Shown here one piece after another: positions 13,300 to 27,631 of a stretch of DNA of 64,000 bases. The translations under genes and the position numbers were made by a program. Origin of the DNA: Theobroma cacao (Eukaryota; Streptophyta; Magnoliopsida; Malvales; Malvaceae); NCBI RefSeq assembly GCF_000208745.1, contig NC_030850.1, forward strand, positions 7,748,370-7,812,369. Direction: 5' to 3'. The notes beneath the pieces are model-generated. The model was not told the DNA's origin. It worked only from the letters and a program-made list of their open reading frames with translations, and made no database searches. Numbering within the stretch: the first letter of the stretch is position 1; each line of letters begins with the position of its first letter.

Positions 13300-16200
13300 A
13301 TGTCTTCCAAACCCAGTTTCAGTTTCCTTATCCTCTTCATTTTTTCGTTACTACCTCTCATCTTCTGCATCTCCACCAATGCCCCACCTCCGCCCACCGT
13401 CTGTATTGTCGGCAGTGGCATCGGCGGTTCATCCGTCGCCCACTTCCTCCGCCACTACTTCCACCCCACGCCAACCCAACCCAACCCTCCAATCATCAAT
13501 ATCTTCGAGCGTAGGTCCATCGTCGGTGGTCGCATGGCCACTGTCTCAATCGGCGGGGAGACTTTTGAGGCTGGTGCTTCGATTCTTCACCCTAAGAACT
13601 ACCACGCGCTTAACTACACGAAGCTTCTCGGGTTGAAGATCAAACCACCCCCTTCCTCGGAGGACGATGATTCGATGTCGTTTGGGATTTGGGACGGGAA
13701 GAAGTTTGTTTTCAAAACCCTTCAAGTTGATTCCAAGTTCCCGGTGGTGCAGAAGATTGTTTCTTTTGTAAATTCTTTCTACTTGTTTTTCCGCTACGGC
13801 TTCTCCCTTCTCAAGATGAACAGCTTCGTTGAGGTTTGACTTTACTTGCTTCAATTCTATGATCGCCTCTCTTTCTTTAACTTGCTTACAGGAAACAAAA
13901 TTACACTCCTAGGATTCTTTTGTGCTTTTTCTTTGGCACTCCTAGGATTATATCATTCCCTTTGGAGGAAAAAAAAAACAGTAAATAGTAAAAGCAAAGT
14001 AGGCAACGATGAAAATAAAGTCTTGATTATCTTTGTATTGCGTGATCTCTGTTCCTTAATGTGAGACTGATGTGTTGTTGTTGTGAAGAGTACTGTGGAT
14101 AGCTTCTTGAAGTACTATGAACGGCCTGAAACGAGGCCTGTTTTTGAGACTGTGGATGAGATGCTTAAATGGGCTGGTTTATATAATCTCACAACTCGAA
14201 CTTTGCAAGATGAACTCATTGACATCAAGCTGTGTCCTTTATTGATAGAGGAGCTTATCACTGTAAGAATTTCTATGTTGCTTGGATTATTGCATTAACT
14301 ATGTGACATGAACTGCATTGTACAAGTCCTGAACCAAAAAATTGGAAAGAACTATGACAAAATTCTCACCTAGTAGAGGAATATTAGCTCCAATATATAT
14401 TTATAGCAACTTGACGTTGCATTTTTTACACTCTCAAAAGCACTGACCCAATGACCGAAAAAAGAAGCACTGACCTGTGCCTATATGGTTTAAGCTTGAT
14501 GCAAGTACATGTAGAGAGTTAGATCACTGTCTGTAGTGCGTTTTTAATGTGTCCAGTGGTTGTGGTTACTCTACCTGGTTATTTAAGGTTGCATTCTTCT
14601 AGGCAATGTGGTTTCTGATTTAATAGAAATCCGTGCAGTTGGACAACTATAATTTGCAGACTCCATGAGCCATATATGTATGAACCTGTTGGAAGCTGCT
14701 TCATTTATTGAAGTGACCTAGCTTCTGTTAGTAAAAGTTACTTTCCTTTAAATTACTTGTAACTATTTGTATGAAATTTGCTCTAAAGACAGCAACAAGA
14801 CAGGTGTGAACCATTGCATTCGATTGGAGGGAGTCCATTATATCCATTCCCCTAGCAAACAGATCTTATCTAGTAAATTTAGATATGCTGAATTCAAGTT
14901 TTATCTGTTCCTTTTCTGTTGGATTCATTTCAGGGGAGGCATTTTCTGATGTATTTGGAAAATTGACTTCTAATTCTAGCTAAGGTTTTGGGGATGGCTT
15001 GAAAGTCAAACCAATATGTTATAATTTGAAGCTCATAAAAAAATATATGTTATAATTTGAAATTGGCACCAAATAGGCTGACTGTTGAGAAGTTATAACA
15101 AGTCATAATAATGTTGCATGGTGAAGGTCATAACAAGAATCAATTATGGTCAAAGTGTCTATGTCAGTGGACTTGCTGGGGCAGTTTCATTGGCAGGATC
15201 TGGGGGAGGATTATGGTCCATTGAAGGAGGGAACTGGCAGATGGCTGCTGGACTAATTAATAGCTCTGATGTTTCTTTGCACCTGAATGAAGAAATACAA
15301 TCCATCTCTTACCTTGGAGAATATTATGAACTTAACTCCACGAAAGGAAACAGTTACTCATGTGATATCACTGTGGTCGCTACACCCCTTGATGAAGTGA
15401 ATATCCAGTTCACACCTTCAATTTCAATTCCTGAGAGGAACCTGCAGCATACACACGCAACTTTTGTGAGAGGCCTCTTGAATCCAGTAAGTATTTTAGG
15501 AGTTGCTAATTGCTTTCTCATGTGCACTTCTAAACTAATCTTTGATTTCTTATCGTTCTGACCAGCTTTTTTTGTTCCTTTATAATGTTTGTGTTTTCTC
15601 TTGGCAAGGCATATTTTGGCCTGAAAGCTGTTGCAGAGATTCCAGAACTCGTTGGCACGTTAGAGGATCCTGACCTTCCATTCTCAAGCATTTCAGTTCT
15701 CAAGCAACATTATGAAAAAGATGCAACTTACAAAATATTCTCTCGAGAACCAATGGCAGATGCATTGCTGGATAGCATTTTTAGGTAATATTTTCTATTA
15801 ATCATTAACTTTTAACCTCACGGGTAAGTGCTGGGAAAGGGATCATATTGTTCATAAAACAATTTGCCTAAAGTTCTTTTTGTAGCATGATTATTGACTT
15901 GGGCTATATGCTCTGTCATATGGCTTGCTCTGTTAATGTGATTTGTGCTCTTTCTTTTAGATAGTAGTTTTGCAGTAAGTATCTGGGCCTGCTTCTTAGA
16001 TACTTTATTAAGATTGGGACCTTTAATTAGACCATAATCCATGACATAGATGTAGCTGAGATGTAAGTAGTGTTAATGCACGAGGGAAACAACCAGTTTT
16101 TTTTCTCCCTTGTCCCAGTTCCCCCTTGTCTTAAATTTGGAGAAGTAGGAGTCACTGTAAATTCGTTTTAGGATTCACACTCTTACAAGTGTGAAAAAGG

Positions 16201-16560
16201 CATGGCAAGGCCTTGTTATTGAACTTTACACGTTGATTCAAGAACCTTTGCATTATTAGATGCTGATGGGTGTCATTTGCTCTCATTGTTAGTGCAAGGC
16301 TGCATACAATTCGAATAAACTGGGGAGCCTATCCTCATTACGAAGCACCTGAAGTATTTGCACCGTTTATTTTGGATAGTCAACATTTGTACTACGTGAA
16401 TGCATTTGAGAATGCAGCTAGTACCATGGAGACAAGTGCTGTTGCAGCTGAGAATGTAGCGAGGCTCATCTTGTCAAGATATTTTAGTGAAGCCTCCATG
16501 GATTCATCAAATTTGAAGAGCTTTAGTCCTGCTGCAGACACATCACACTGGGACTTGTAA
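13300..16560 (+). CDS. FCLY: Farnesylcysteine lyase (prenylcysteine oxidase family)
   Basis: I assembled five exons: 13300-13833, 14089-14262, 15127-15486, 15609-15784 and 16293-16560. They join in frame to 503 residues; Arabidopsis FCLY is about 500. The N-terminus is a hydrophobic signal sequence (residues ~5-25, FSFLILFIFSLLPLIFCIS). It leads directly into a Rossmann FAD-binding motif VCIVGSGIGGSS (GSGIGG at 38-43), with an acidic end of the second strand (FERRSIVGGRM). Exon 3 carries the conserved GGGLWSIEGGNWQMA, typical of prenylcysteine oxidase/lyase. The enzyme is known to oxidatively cleave farnesylcysteine to farnesal and cysteine, which recycles prenylated-protein breakdown products. 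In Arabidopsis its loss raises farnesylcysteine and ABA sensitivity. In Arabidopsis it also lies beside TOP3A, as here. No damage is seen. Confidence 0.93.
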
Positions 16561-17721
16561 CTTAAAGCTGATGTAGATATTAGTATGAATAATGTGAAAT
16601 CAAATTGTAGAATATACAAAGACAAACCAGTATTTGCCCATGTTGTAAAATCCTTGTGGAGCTGTTTTGTTTTTCTGAGTATTTTGTGAGCATTTTGTCA
16701 AAAAAATGCGTTGGCATTTGGAGGTGATTGAGAAAAATGTCCAAGTAAAAGGTGAAGAGAATGTTCACTACAAAGCAGATATCAATTTTAATGAAATAAT
16801 TTGTGGATGTTATGTAATTTTCCAAAGAATTTGATGAAAGGATCAAAATGAAAACATTTTTAAAAAAAATTAAGAATTCAATAAAATAATTCAAAGATTA
16901 AAGAATAAAATGGCATAAAAAGAAAAGGTTAGCAATCATAAGCGAAATTTACTCTTTATTATCATATTATTGTTAACAAATGACAAAGGTTAGAATAAGC
17001 ATGTATGATATGGCATGTTTCTATTTTTTGAAAAGATTTTATGACTCGATTATTTCAAGTTAGCATATGTCTTTTAAACATGCCATGCAATAATAATTTT
17101 GAAAATTAATTAATCAAATATTATATATCCCATATAATTATTAAATTATGATTACTTATTTCAACATTCGATTAATAAATTTTGTAATACTTAATTAATT
17201 TTTTAAGAATATAATCACGTGACATGTTTTAAATAAAAAAATATGTGATGATGTATAATAATGTTTTATAGAATTCATATGCAAATTGCCTTAACTACTT
17301 ACATGATAAATAGTATTTATGTTAAAAAAATTAAAACATACATCAAATTTAAAATGTTCGAGATGCATTTAAAGTATAAAATAATTTATAATTGTAAAAA
17401 CAAATTTAAAATTATCTATCATAATTATATAAATGTTTTCATGAATTGAAGAAGTAAACCAAGGTTTCATAATTATAAGATTTAATTATATATGAGATAC
17501 TCAAATTATATTGAAATGTTTATTTTGATACCCGAATTAAATATACAATATATATGACTTACCTCTTGGACTGTGAAAATGTGTATCAATTGGGGCAACC
17601 ACTAACACCACCTCCACCCGACCCGTCCTACCTCCGCTTCTCAAAAGGCGGGAAAGCCATCCTTTGAAACTCCCTCTCGCTATTTTGGGAAAAGACCTTC
17701 CAAACCTCTTCCACTTTCCCA
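16561..17721. promoter_or_regulatory. Intergenic region and TOP3A promoter
   Basis: The region is AT-rich until about 17550, then becomes GC-richer and CT-rich just before the TOP3A start codon. An E2F-like site lies at 17647-17655. The first ~200 bases should include the FCLY 3' UTR. No other gene is seen. Confidence 0.5.
17647..17655 (-). promoter_or_regulatory. E2F-type site upstream of TOP3A
   Basis: GGCGGGAAA on the + strand is TTTCCCGCC on the minus strand, a perfect match to the classical plant E2F binding site. It lies about 67 bases before the start codon. It would fit S-phase expression of a topoisomerase. Function is inferred from sequence only. Confidence 0.6.
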
Positions 17722-20700
17722 ATGTCGGGGACAATCAAGGTTCTGAACGTGGCGGAGAAGCCGTCGGTGGCGAAGTCGGTGTCGGGTATTCTCTCAAGGA
17801 ACCAAGGCCTACGAGTGCGCGATGGCCGGTCCCGCTTCAACAGGATATTCGAGTTCAATTACTCGGTTCGGGGCCAACCCTGCCACATGCTCTTCACCTC
17901 CGTCACGGGCCACTTAATGGAGCTCGAATTCGAAGACCGCTTCCGCAAGTGGCACTCCTGTGACCCTGCTGACCTCTACCACGCACCCGTTCGCAAACAC
18001 GTTCCTGAGGTCTCCCTTCTTTCTTCCATTTTTTAAGTTTTCCCCCTAATTTACTCTTTGCCTTTTCTAAAAGATGCTAAAAAACAAAATTAAATTGTAA
18101 AAATAAAAATCATATTCCAATAAACTTGATCAAATATTTAAAAGGTTAAGATATTTCAAATTGATTGATATATGGAAAAAGTAAAATCAGAGCTTTTGTT
18201 ATGTCACCAAAATGTTGAAGTGAAAAACTGATTTCTCCTTTAAGCAGGGGACAATGAAAAATGTCAACAATGGAATCTGACTCCGTCTAACTCTCCGATG
18301 ATCTAGTTAGTAAAGTGTAAAAATAAAGAAAATCTAGTCTAGTAGTAGTGAAAATAAGGTCGACAAGCTTATCATATATATTAATATATAAGGTTGAAGG
18401 AATCACCGTAGTGCCCTTAGTATAATTTCCACCCATAACAGTATGCAAACGCACTTTTTGCCCTTAGAAGGAAAAAAATGAAGTAATTAGCAAAATTAAC
18501 TAGATTTTTTCTTTGTATTTGAGACTTCCATAATTTCTGGTTTCTATTGTGCTAAGTTATGTTTATTTGCTGAATTATTTCTTTTATTGGAGTTTTGATG
18601 ATTTAGGATAAGATGGATATTAAGAGGACTTTAGAGGAGGAAGCTAGGAGGTGCCAGTGGTTGGTTCTGTGGCTTGATTGTGACAGAGAAGGAGAAAACA
18701 TTGCATTTGAGGTTATTGATGTTTGCAGAGCAGTGAATTGTCATCTGACAATACGAAGGGCACGATTCTCTGCATTAATTGAGAGGTTCTGAAAGACTAA
18801 TGTTTGTTCTTTTTCATTAGTTGTCCTCTTCGGCTTAGATTTAATGCAGTCTGATGTTGGAAATCCCAGGGAAATCCATCATGCGACGCAGAATCTTGTT
18901 GATCCAAATCCATGGTTTTCTGATGCAGTAGATGCTAGGCAAGTAAGTAACTTCCCCTATTGTGGGAGAAATCTACGAGTTCATAATTGATTGATAATAA
19001 TTTGATTTACAAGTTTCCACAAATAGCTTACATACAAAGACCAAAAGGAGTTTTTATGGCTTATTCATGCATTTCCTAAATTTTATTTTGATACATTTGT
19101 TGAGTGGTGTTATCTTAGATTAGTTATATTTGGGGTTTGTTGTGGTCTTCAATGTAAGTTAAGCCTCTTTACCAGCCATCAGTTTGTTTTATGTAGGATG
19201 CTCACATGTTGTTAGAAGCCAAGGTGCTTGTTTCCCAAGTGGTTATTTTTATGTTTCTAGAATTAGTTGTTTACGTGGTAAGCAGTTTGTTGCTGTTTTC
19301 AAGTTGGGCCTACATGTGAGGAGTGTTGTTCTACATCAGTTAAGTTTGGGGTATATTCAAGTGGGTTTCTCCATTTATTGCCAATTGGTTTACATTGAAT
19401 ACTTAAGAATGTTATGTGTTCATCTTACTCGTGTCATTGTAATTATTTATTAATATCTACAGAGAACAAAAATTGAAATTTATAAATTTATCAGGAAATA
19501 GATCTACGAATTGGTGCTTCCTTCACCAGATTTCAGACTATGATGTTGAGAGATAAGTTTGTTATTGATTCTGCTACAGATGACAGAAATCTTGTTCTAA
19601 GTTATGGTCCTTGTCAGGTAAGGTGATAATTGGCAACATCAGATTACATATATTGATTTATAGTTCTATGGCCCCTATGCTTGTCCATGTTGTGTCTTAT
19701 ATCTTTTAGCAATGCAGTTCCCTACACTCGGCTTTGTTGTGGAGCGGTATTGGGAAGTACAGTCACATGAGCCTGAAGAATTTTGGACAATCAACTGTTC
19801 TCATAAATTAGATGAAGGTGTTGCTACCTTCAATTGGATGTAAGTTGACAAGCTTTCTGCAGTCATGTGATTTATCATATATATATTTTTATTTTAAATT
19901 TCTTTCCCTTCGTTTAAGCGGTCTTAAGGATAGAGTTAATGGCATTCTAAATTTTCAGGCGTGGACATCTTTTTGATCACACTTGTGCGGTTATAGTTTA
20001 TGAAATGTGTGTTCAGGAGCCAAATGCAACTGTGAGTTGTGCTAAACCAAGTGTTTGAGAACAATTCCAACTTTTGATCATTGAAACAACTCTTAGTGAA
20101 TAATCGAAATTTTCATTATAATTGTCTTATAGGTTACCAAAGTTCGACACCAGGAAAAGCTTAAGTATCCTCCATATCCTTTGAGTACCATTGAGCTTGA
20201 AAAGCGTGCTTCACGATATTTCCGTATGAGTTCTGAACATACGATGAAGGTGAGCAGCTGGAAGTGGACATGTCTTAATCTTATTTGTACACATGCCTAA
20301 GTGCATCAACTGGGAGTTCTTTTTATTTATTTATTTATTTATTTTTAAGATAGGGCTTGTCTTTGCTGTAACTCATTTCTCCTTCACTTGTTTCTCTCAA
20401 GAAATTAAACTAATAATGAAATGGACTGCTTAGCTTTTGTTTCTAGATAGAAGAAATTGTTATTTGCTTATAAGTTTGCACATTTATATGTACTCTTTTC
20501 TTTTTTGCCATACATTAAAATACTACTTTTCTGAATTTTGACATAATATCCAGTGAGAGAGGGAGAAAAATGGGGAAAGTGGGAGAGGGAATTGGGGACA
20601 GTAGATAATGGTAAATAACAATAGCAGCAAGCTAAATTTCATTGTTTTTATTGTTTTAATTAGTGATGCTTATTGTATCCTTCACTTATTCTATTTAAAT

Positions 20701-23700
20701 ATTACAATTTTGGGATCCCAATCATGACAAATACTACTCTTGAAAACTGTCTTTGAGTTCCTTTGATTAATTGTGGAGATAATCATGTATTGGTTATTTA
20801 ACAAGCTTCTCCAGCTAAAATCACTCCTTTACTTTCATTTTTATTGTTTATAGGTGGCAGAAGATCTATACCAAGCTGGTTTTATCAGTTATCCTCGTAC
20901 AGAGACTGATTGCTTTTCAAGCAGGACTGATTTGCATGTTGGTAACTGTTTCCTCTTGAGGAGATAATCCTTGTCTCTACTTGTGTTAGTAATTTATGCT
21001 TATATAAGAGGCAGTTTTTAATTGGCCTCTCTATCAACTTTAACTCTTAAAAGATTTAAAAGAGTTAGGTCTCTTTATCCACTTGGATCATTCCTATTTT
21101 TTCTCTCATTTCAAATATATTTACACTTTAAAAATTTAAAACTATCTCCTTTCTTCTAAAAGAGTACAATGATCTTTCTATCTTCCACACATCCTTGTAT
21201 ATGGACTTATATAATTATCATCCACTATAATTTGAGACTCTAGCAGTTGGGAGCAATTGAACTCTAGAAAAAGGAAAGAGATATTAAATAAGAATATGAA
21301 TTATAGATGTAATTAGGTGGGAAGAAAGGATAATTAAGTGAAGAACTTGTAATAATTAGTGAAGAATAATGGAAAACATTGTCTGGAGAGAACATCTGTC
21401 TGAGGGAGATGGATATGCAAGAATAGACATGCACATATTATAAATGTTTATGTAACAGGAGGAACACTTAGCAAACTTGTGGTGCTTCTCTTTAATGTAT
21501 TGAGAGCAGAATCACAGATTGAGGGTAATGGTTGTGAAGTTTTAATCTTCTTGTCACTAGGTTTGATGTGAAATGGTGGACATTCATAAGATATGAAGCA
21601 TCATTAGGTTCAATTCTAACAGAACACTTATGCTATTTTTCTATTGATTGTACCCTCATTTTTTACGAGAATTGAGTCAACGATATTTGCCTTTTAAACT
21701 AAAATAGATAGAAAACTGCAATCACCAATTCAACAGATTTGTGATCAAATATTTGGGCAACACTGTGTAGGGCTTTGTCCTATACTTTGAAAGTTATCAG
21801 GATTGAAGCTTCCATTTCTTGCACTTTCTGAATTGTTCAGTTCCTTATTTGTCTTGTTGCTACTTTAAAGCTTCTTTTCCGGAAATTAAATCTCATAGGG
21901 ATGCCTTGCTGGATTTTGAAGGTGTTTCAGTTCACTCTTTCTCCAACATTATTTTTTTTTCCTTGCTTGAGTGCTATATTATGTTTACATTTGCTTTTTA
22001 TCTAATTAATAAATTTATAAAGTCAAACCAAGATAACTTTTGACTTTACATTTACATTAGCAGTTGACTAGTTAACATTCAACTTTTATGAAAAAAGCAG
22101 TGGATTTATGAATTGGAATCACCTTAATAAATCAATGTGACAATGCTTGCTATTCTGTAAGAATAGTTTCTTTTTTTAATATTATTATCATATTTTCAAT
22201 GCAACATTTTTGTTGTATTGCCTTTTGCTATCTTAAAATGCCGTTTCTTCATGAGTCATAGGATTTGTTTTTGATCCCCTGCCATTGATTACCTGTAGGA
22301 GTTGCTTGCATTGATGAAATTATTATTAACTCTAGTTTTATTTAATGTAGGCAATTGTGCAAGAACAACAGGACCATCCTGAGTGGGGTTCTTATGCTCA
22401 GAGGTTATTGGACCCTGGGACAAGTCTCTGGAGAAACCCTAGCAGTGGTGGACATGATGACAAGGCTCATCCACCCATTCACCCTACAAAATTTTCTGCT
22501 GGAGAACATAATTGGAGTCAAGACCATCGTGTAAGCAAGTGTATTAGGCTAATAAGAATTATAGTGTCATTGATTTTTTGGAAATTTAATTCCTTTTCCT
22601 TTGCATCACAGAAATTATATGAACTGGTAGTTCGCCATTTCTTGGCTTGTGTTTCACAACCAGCTGTAGGGGCTGAAACTACAGTTGAAATTGACATTGC
22701 AGATGAACAATTTTCTACATCAGGAAGAGTAATATTAGAGGTAAGTATTTTATAGCTTTTTCCAATTTTGCCTTTCTCTTCCTTGAGTCTTTTCTCATTC
22801 ATTAAAAAGCATTGGAGTGTAGTATTTTCTTTTTTTTTTTTTAATTTGGAGGCTGTAAACTACTTTCATATATTTGATAAAAGGTTAATTTCCACAATGT
22901 GGCTATTCTATTTATAGTAGAATAGAAAATATAGGAAAGACGAAAACAACCTTAAACTTAAAATAGCCCTAACACATAATATATATATATATATATATCA
23001 GTCTTTAACCACCCCCCCTCATGCTGGAGCATAGATATTGATCATGCCCAGCTTGTTACAATATAATCAATTCTAACTCGAGAAAGATTCTTAGTAAACA
23101 AATTTGCTAATTGCTCTCCTGTGCTAACATAGGAAGTAGATATCAATTTTTGTTGAATCTTCTCTCGTACAAAATGACAATCAACCTCAATATGTTTTGT
23201 CCTTTCATGAAACACTGGATTAGAAGAAATATGCATAGCTGCCTGATTATCATGCCACAATCTCATAGGAGATGAATCACCAAAACCGATTTCCTCCAAC
23301 ACATGATGAATCCACATAAGCTTACAAGTAGTTTGTGCCATAGCACGGTACTCGGACTCTGCACTAGACCTTGCTGCCACATTCTGCTTCTTACTCTTCC
23401 AGGATACCAAATTTCCTGCCACAAACATACAATATCTTGTAGTAGATTTCCTTTCATCTGGTGACCCAGCCCAATCGGCATCAGTAAAGCTGTCAACTTG
23501 AGTATGTCCGTGATCTTAATATACAACCCCTTTGCCTGGTGTCCCTTTAAATACTTCAGAATGTGAACCAAGGCATCCCAATGAATAGAAGTAGGCACTG
23601 ACATGAATTGACTTACTACACTCACTGGAAAAGAAATATCAGGACGAGTCACAGTCAAATAATTCAATTTACTTACTAGGTGTCTATATTTTTCAGGATC

Positions 23701-26700
23701 TGCAAATGCCTCCCCCTTTCCTGCTATAAGCTTCACACTTGAGTCCATAGGAGTATCACAAGGCTTTGTGACAAGCAATACAACATCTTTGAGCAAATCT
23801 AGTACATACTTTGGGAGAGAAATATACCCTTTTTGGAGCAAGTTTCTTCAATCCCTAGAAAGTATTTTAAGGAACCCGAGTCTTTCATTTCAAATTTTGC
23901 TTGAAGAAAAACTTTAAGATCATGAATACCCTGTTGATCACTAATTGTAATCAAAATATCATCAACATAAACAACCAACAAAATACAACCATTGTTAGTA
24001 CGTCGAAAGAATGCATTATGATCACATGAACTCCGCAATAGTTCAAACTCAAATACCACATCACTAACCCTCCCAAACCAAGCTCTAGGAGATTGTTTCA
24101 ACCCATACAATGATTTTCTCAACTTGCATACTTAACCAAATTCCCCTTGAGCAACAAACCCAGGTCGTTGCTGCATATACACCTTTTCACCGTGAAGAAA
24201 GGCATTCTTCACATCCAATTGGTATAAAGGCCAATGATTAGTAGTAGCTAATGAAAGAAATATACAAACAAAAGTTAATTCAGCTACAGGAGAAAATGTG
24301 TGTATAATCCACACCATAAGTTTGAGCATAACCCTTAGCTACCAATCGGGCTTTCAATCTAGCAATAGTACCATCAGGATTCACCTTTATTGTATACACC
24401 CACTTGCACCCAATGACCTTTTTACCCGATGGAAGAGAAACTAAATCCCAAGTACCATTAGTCTCAAGGGCCAATATTTTCTCTTCCATAGCAGTTCACG
24501 AACCATCATGAGATAATGCCTCTGTAAGAGTCTTTGGAAGTGAAACTGAATCAAGAGAAGCAACAAAGGAACGAGAAGAACGAGAAAGATGATCATAGAA
24601 AACAAAAGAAGAGATGGAATGAGTGCGCTGGCATTTACCTTTTCGGAGAGCAATAAGGAGATCAAGATCAGAATCTAATGAAGTAGAAGTCAGTACGAGA
24701 AGTGAATCCAGCGATGTATCTACGGGTTGAAGAATTGTTGCATTAGTGCCATGATGACGGGGTGTACACCTGTGTGATAGGAGGTCGAGATGAAACAAAT
24801 GGAGTATCAAGACTAGGATTATTCACTATATAAATCAAGAAATCATCTACTAGCTCAATCTCAGAAACAAAGGAAGGAGGACTAGCAAAGAAAGGACTAT
24901 GCTCAAAGAATGTGACATCACGAGAAACAAGACACTTGCCCAATTCTGGTGAGTAACAATGATAACCTTTTCATGTACGTAAGTAACCTAAGAATATACA
25001 TTTTAATGAATAAGGATCTAGCTTACTAACATGTGGTCGCATATCTTGAACAAAATAAGTACAACCAAATACCTTGGGAGGTATAGGAAATAAGGACTGG
25101 TTTGGAGACAAGATATAATATGGTGTTTGGCCTTGACGAACATATGAATGCGTGCGCTTAATAAGAAAAGCAGTTGTATGAATAGCATCAGCTCAAAAAA
25201 CTTTAGGAACTCTCATTTGAAACATTAAGGGTCTAGCAACTTCCATAAGATGACGATTTTTTCTCTCTGCTACTCCATTTTGCTGAGGAGTAACAATACA
25301 AGAAGACTGATGAATAATGCTATTTTGTATCATGCAAGAACTAAAACAATCAGAGAAATACTCTTTAGCATTATCACTATGGAGGATACGAATATTAGAG
25401 TGAAATTGAGTACGAATTTCTGCACAAAATGCAGCAAAGACAAAACAACTCAAATCTAGATTTCATTAAATATAACCAAGTATTTTTGGAAAAATCATCA
25501 ACAAATGTTACAAAATTCTTAAAACCGGTTTTTGAAGTCACAGGACATGGACCCCAAACATTATAATGAACTAACTCAAAAAGAGAAGTAGCCTTCTTAT
25601 TAACTCTAGACACATATGGCACACGAGGTTGCATGGCAAACTCTCAAGACTCACATGTAAACTAGACACAGACACTAATTCAGGGCACATTTTCTTCAAC
25701 ACTAATTGAGACGGATGACCAAGTTGGCAGTGAAGTTGGAAAGGGGAAAGATCACTAGAATAGGCAATTGATGCACCAGCAGAAGGAAAAGCAGCAATAA
25801 CTTCATCCAGTAGATATAATCCATTTGATTCACTCCCACTGCCAATAATCTTCCAAGTCAAGAGATCCTGAAATAGACAATAACCAAGAAAGAACGGAAC
25901 ACAACAATTTAAGGCTTTAGTTTTTTGGTTAATAGACATCAAGTTAAATGGAAAATTAGAAAGATGCAAAACTGAAGATAAAGGCAATGACAGAGTAACA
26001 AATGTACTACCACTACCTAAAACTTTAGTAGTTGACCCATTAGCAAGAGTGACATTAGTACAATGATTGAAATGCCTATAAGTGGATAAAATACCTGAAT
26101 TTCCTGTCATATGGTCAGTGGCACCTGAGTCAATGACCCAGTGATGAGATGAAGAAGAAAGACATGCTATGGGATTACCTGACTTAACTAAGGTAGCAAT
26201 AGAAGAGGATGAAGGCTGCTGAGACTTCCGGAATTGGGTATATCTAGAAAACTCCTCATCAAGCATAATTATTGTATGGCCTTCAGTGCGAGGTGTAGTA
26301 GAATTGCCAACTTGTGATGCTGCAGTAGCAAATTTAGAGGGGACTTGATACTGTTGTTGTTGTTGTTGTTGCCTCTGTGAAGGAGGTTGATAATGATAAT
26401 TTTGTTGTCCCTGTAAGGGTTTAGAACACCGATTTTTGGGGTTACCTTGTGCTCCACAATTATAACACACTCTTGGACCTCCATGACCACCTGTTCCTTT
26501 TCACCATGACCTCCTCTAAATGCCTTTTTCCCCACTTGATCCTCCTCTATATCCACTGGCAAACCCATTAGTACCCTATGAGACTAAGGCAGATCGATCA
26601 GACATCACTGGTAGTAAAAACACTTTCCTTGGTAGCATTCAGTACAGTGGTAACAACATCAAACAATGATGAAACATCCTTGTTAGCAAAGAGTTGAGAA

Positions 26701-27543
26701 CGAATCATGTTGTACCCTGAATCTAAACTAGATAGACAACCAAAGACAAACAATCTCTGACGCTGTTCTTTCATCTTAGCCACATCAGTAGAACTGGCAT
26801 GGCAATGTAAAAATCTTCAGTAGCACTCTTATAACCATAATAATAGTTCATAATCGTATGTCCATTCTGACTTGGACGACTAACCTCTTGTGATAAACTG
26901 TACAATCTCTTCATATTCTTTGTATTTGAAAAACACTCATGTAATAATTCTCATAACTCTTTAACTGTCGTATGTTTTATTGAGAGAACCATCTTTCTAT
27001 CAATACAATTAACAATCTATGAAAACAATTTTCCATCATCTGTCATCCATACCTTTGCAGCATCGTTTTTTTCTGGATAGGGTTCATAAGATGTGCTTCC
27101 TTACCAAGTCCTCTTACATTAACCTTAACTAGAAACTTCCATTCTACAAAATTAGAACCATCTCCAGCTAGCATAACATCAAGTCTTTTGTGATGTGAGG
27201 ACACAACCTCCACATTCTTACTACCTTCGGATGTCATCTCACTTTACCATAATATTAAAAAAACAAATCAACATCAAAAACTAACCAACCTCGTATTCAG
27301 CTAACAAGTTCTACCAATCTTAATAGAACCCAATCCACACAGTTACAACGATCCAACGAGTACCTTCTTTTTCTTCTTCTTTTAATTTTTTATTTTTTAG
27401 GGTTTTGGATAGGTAGGCTCTAATACCACGTAAATTACTTGTATATATTCAATTAAAGGTTAATTTCTACAATGTGGCTATTCTATTAATATAGAAAAGA
27501 CTAAAACAGCCTTAAACCTAAAATAGCCTTAACACATAATATA

Positions 27544-27582
<39 letters not shown>

Positions 27583-27591
27583 NATATATAT

Positions 27592-27631
<40 letters not shown>

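Noticed and set aside
13161..13636. Two alternative + frames over the FCLY first exon
   Set aside because: They overlap the FCLY exon, which has a clear Rossmann motif and signal sequence; the other frames are proline/serine-rich shadows.
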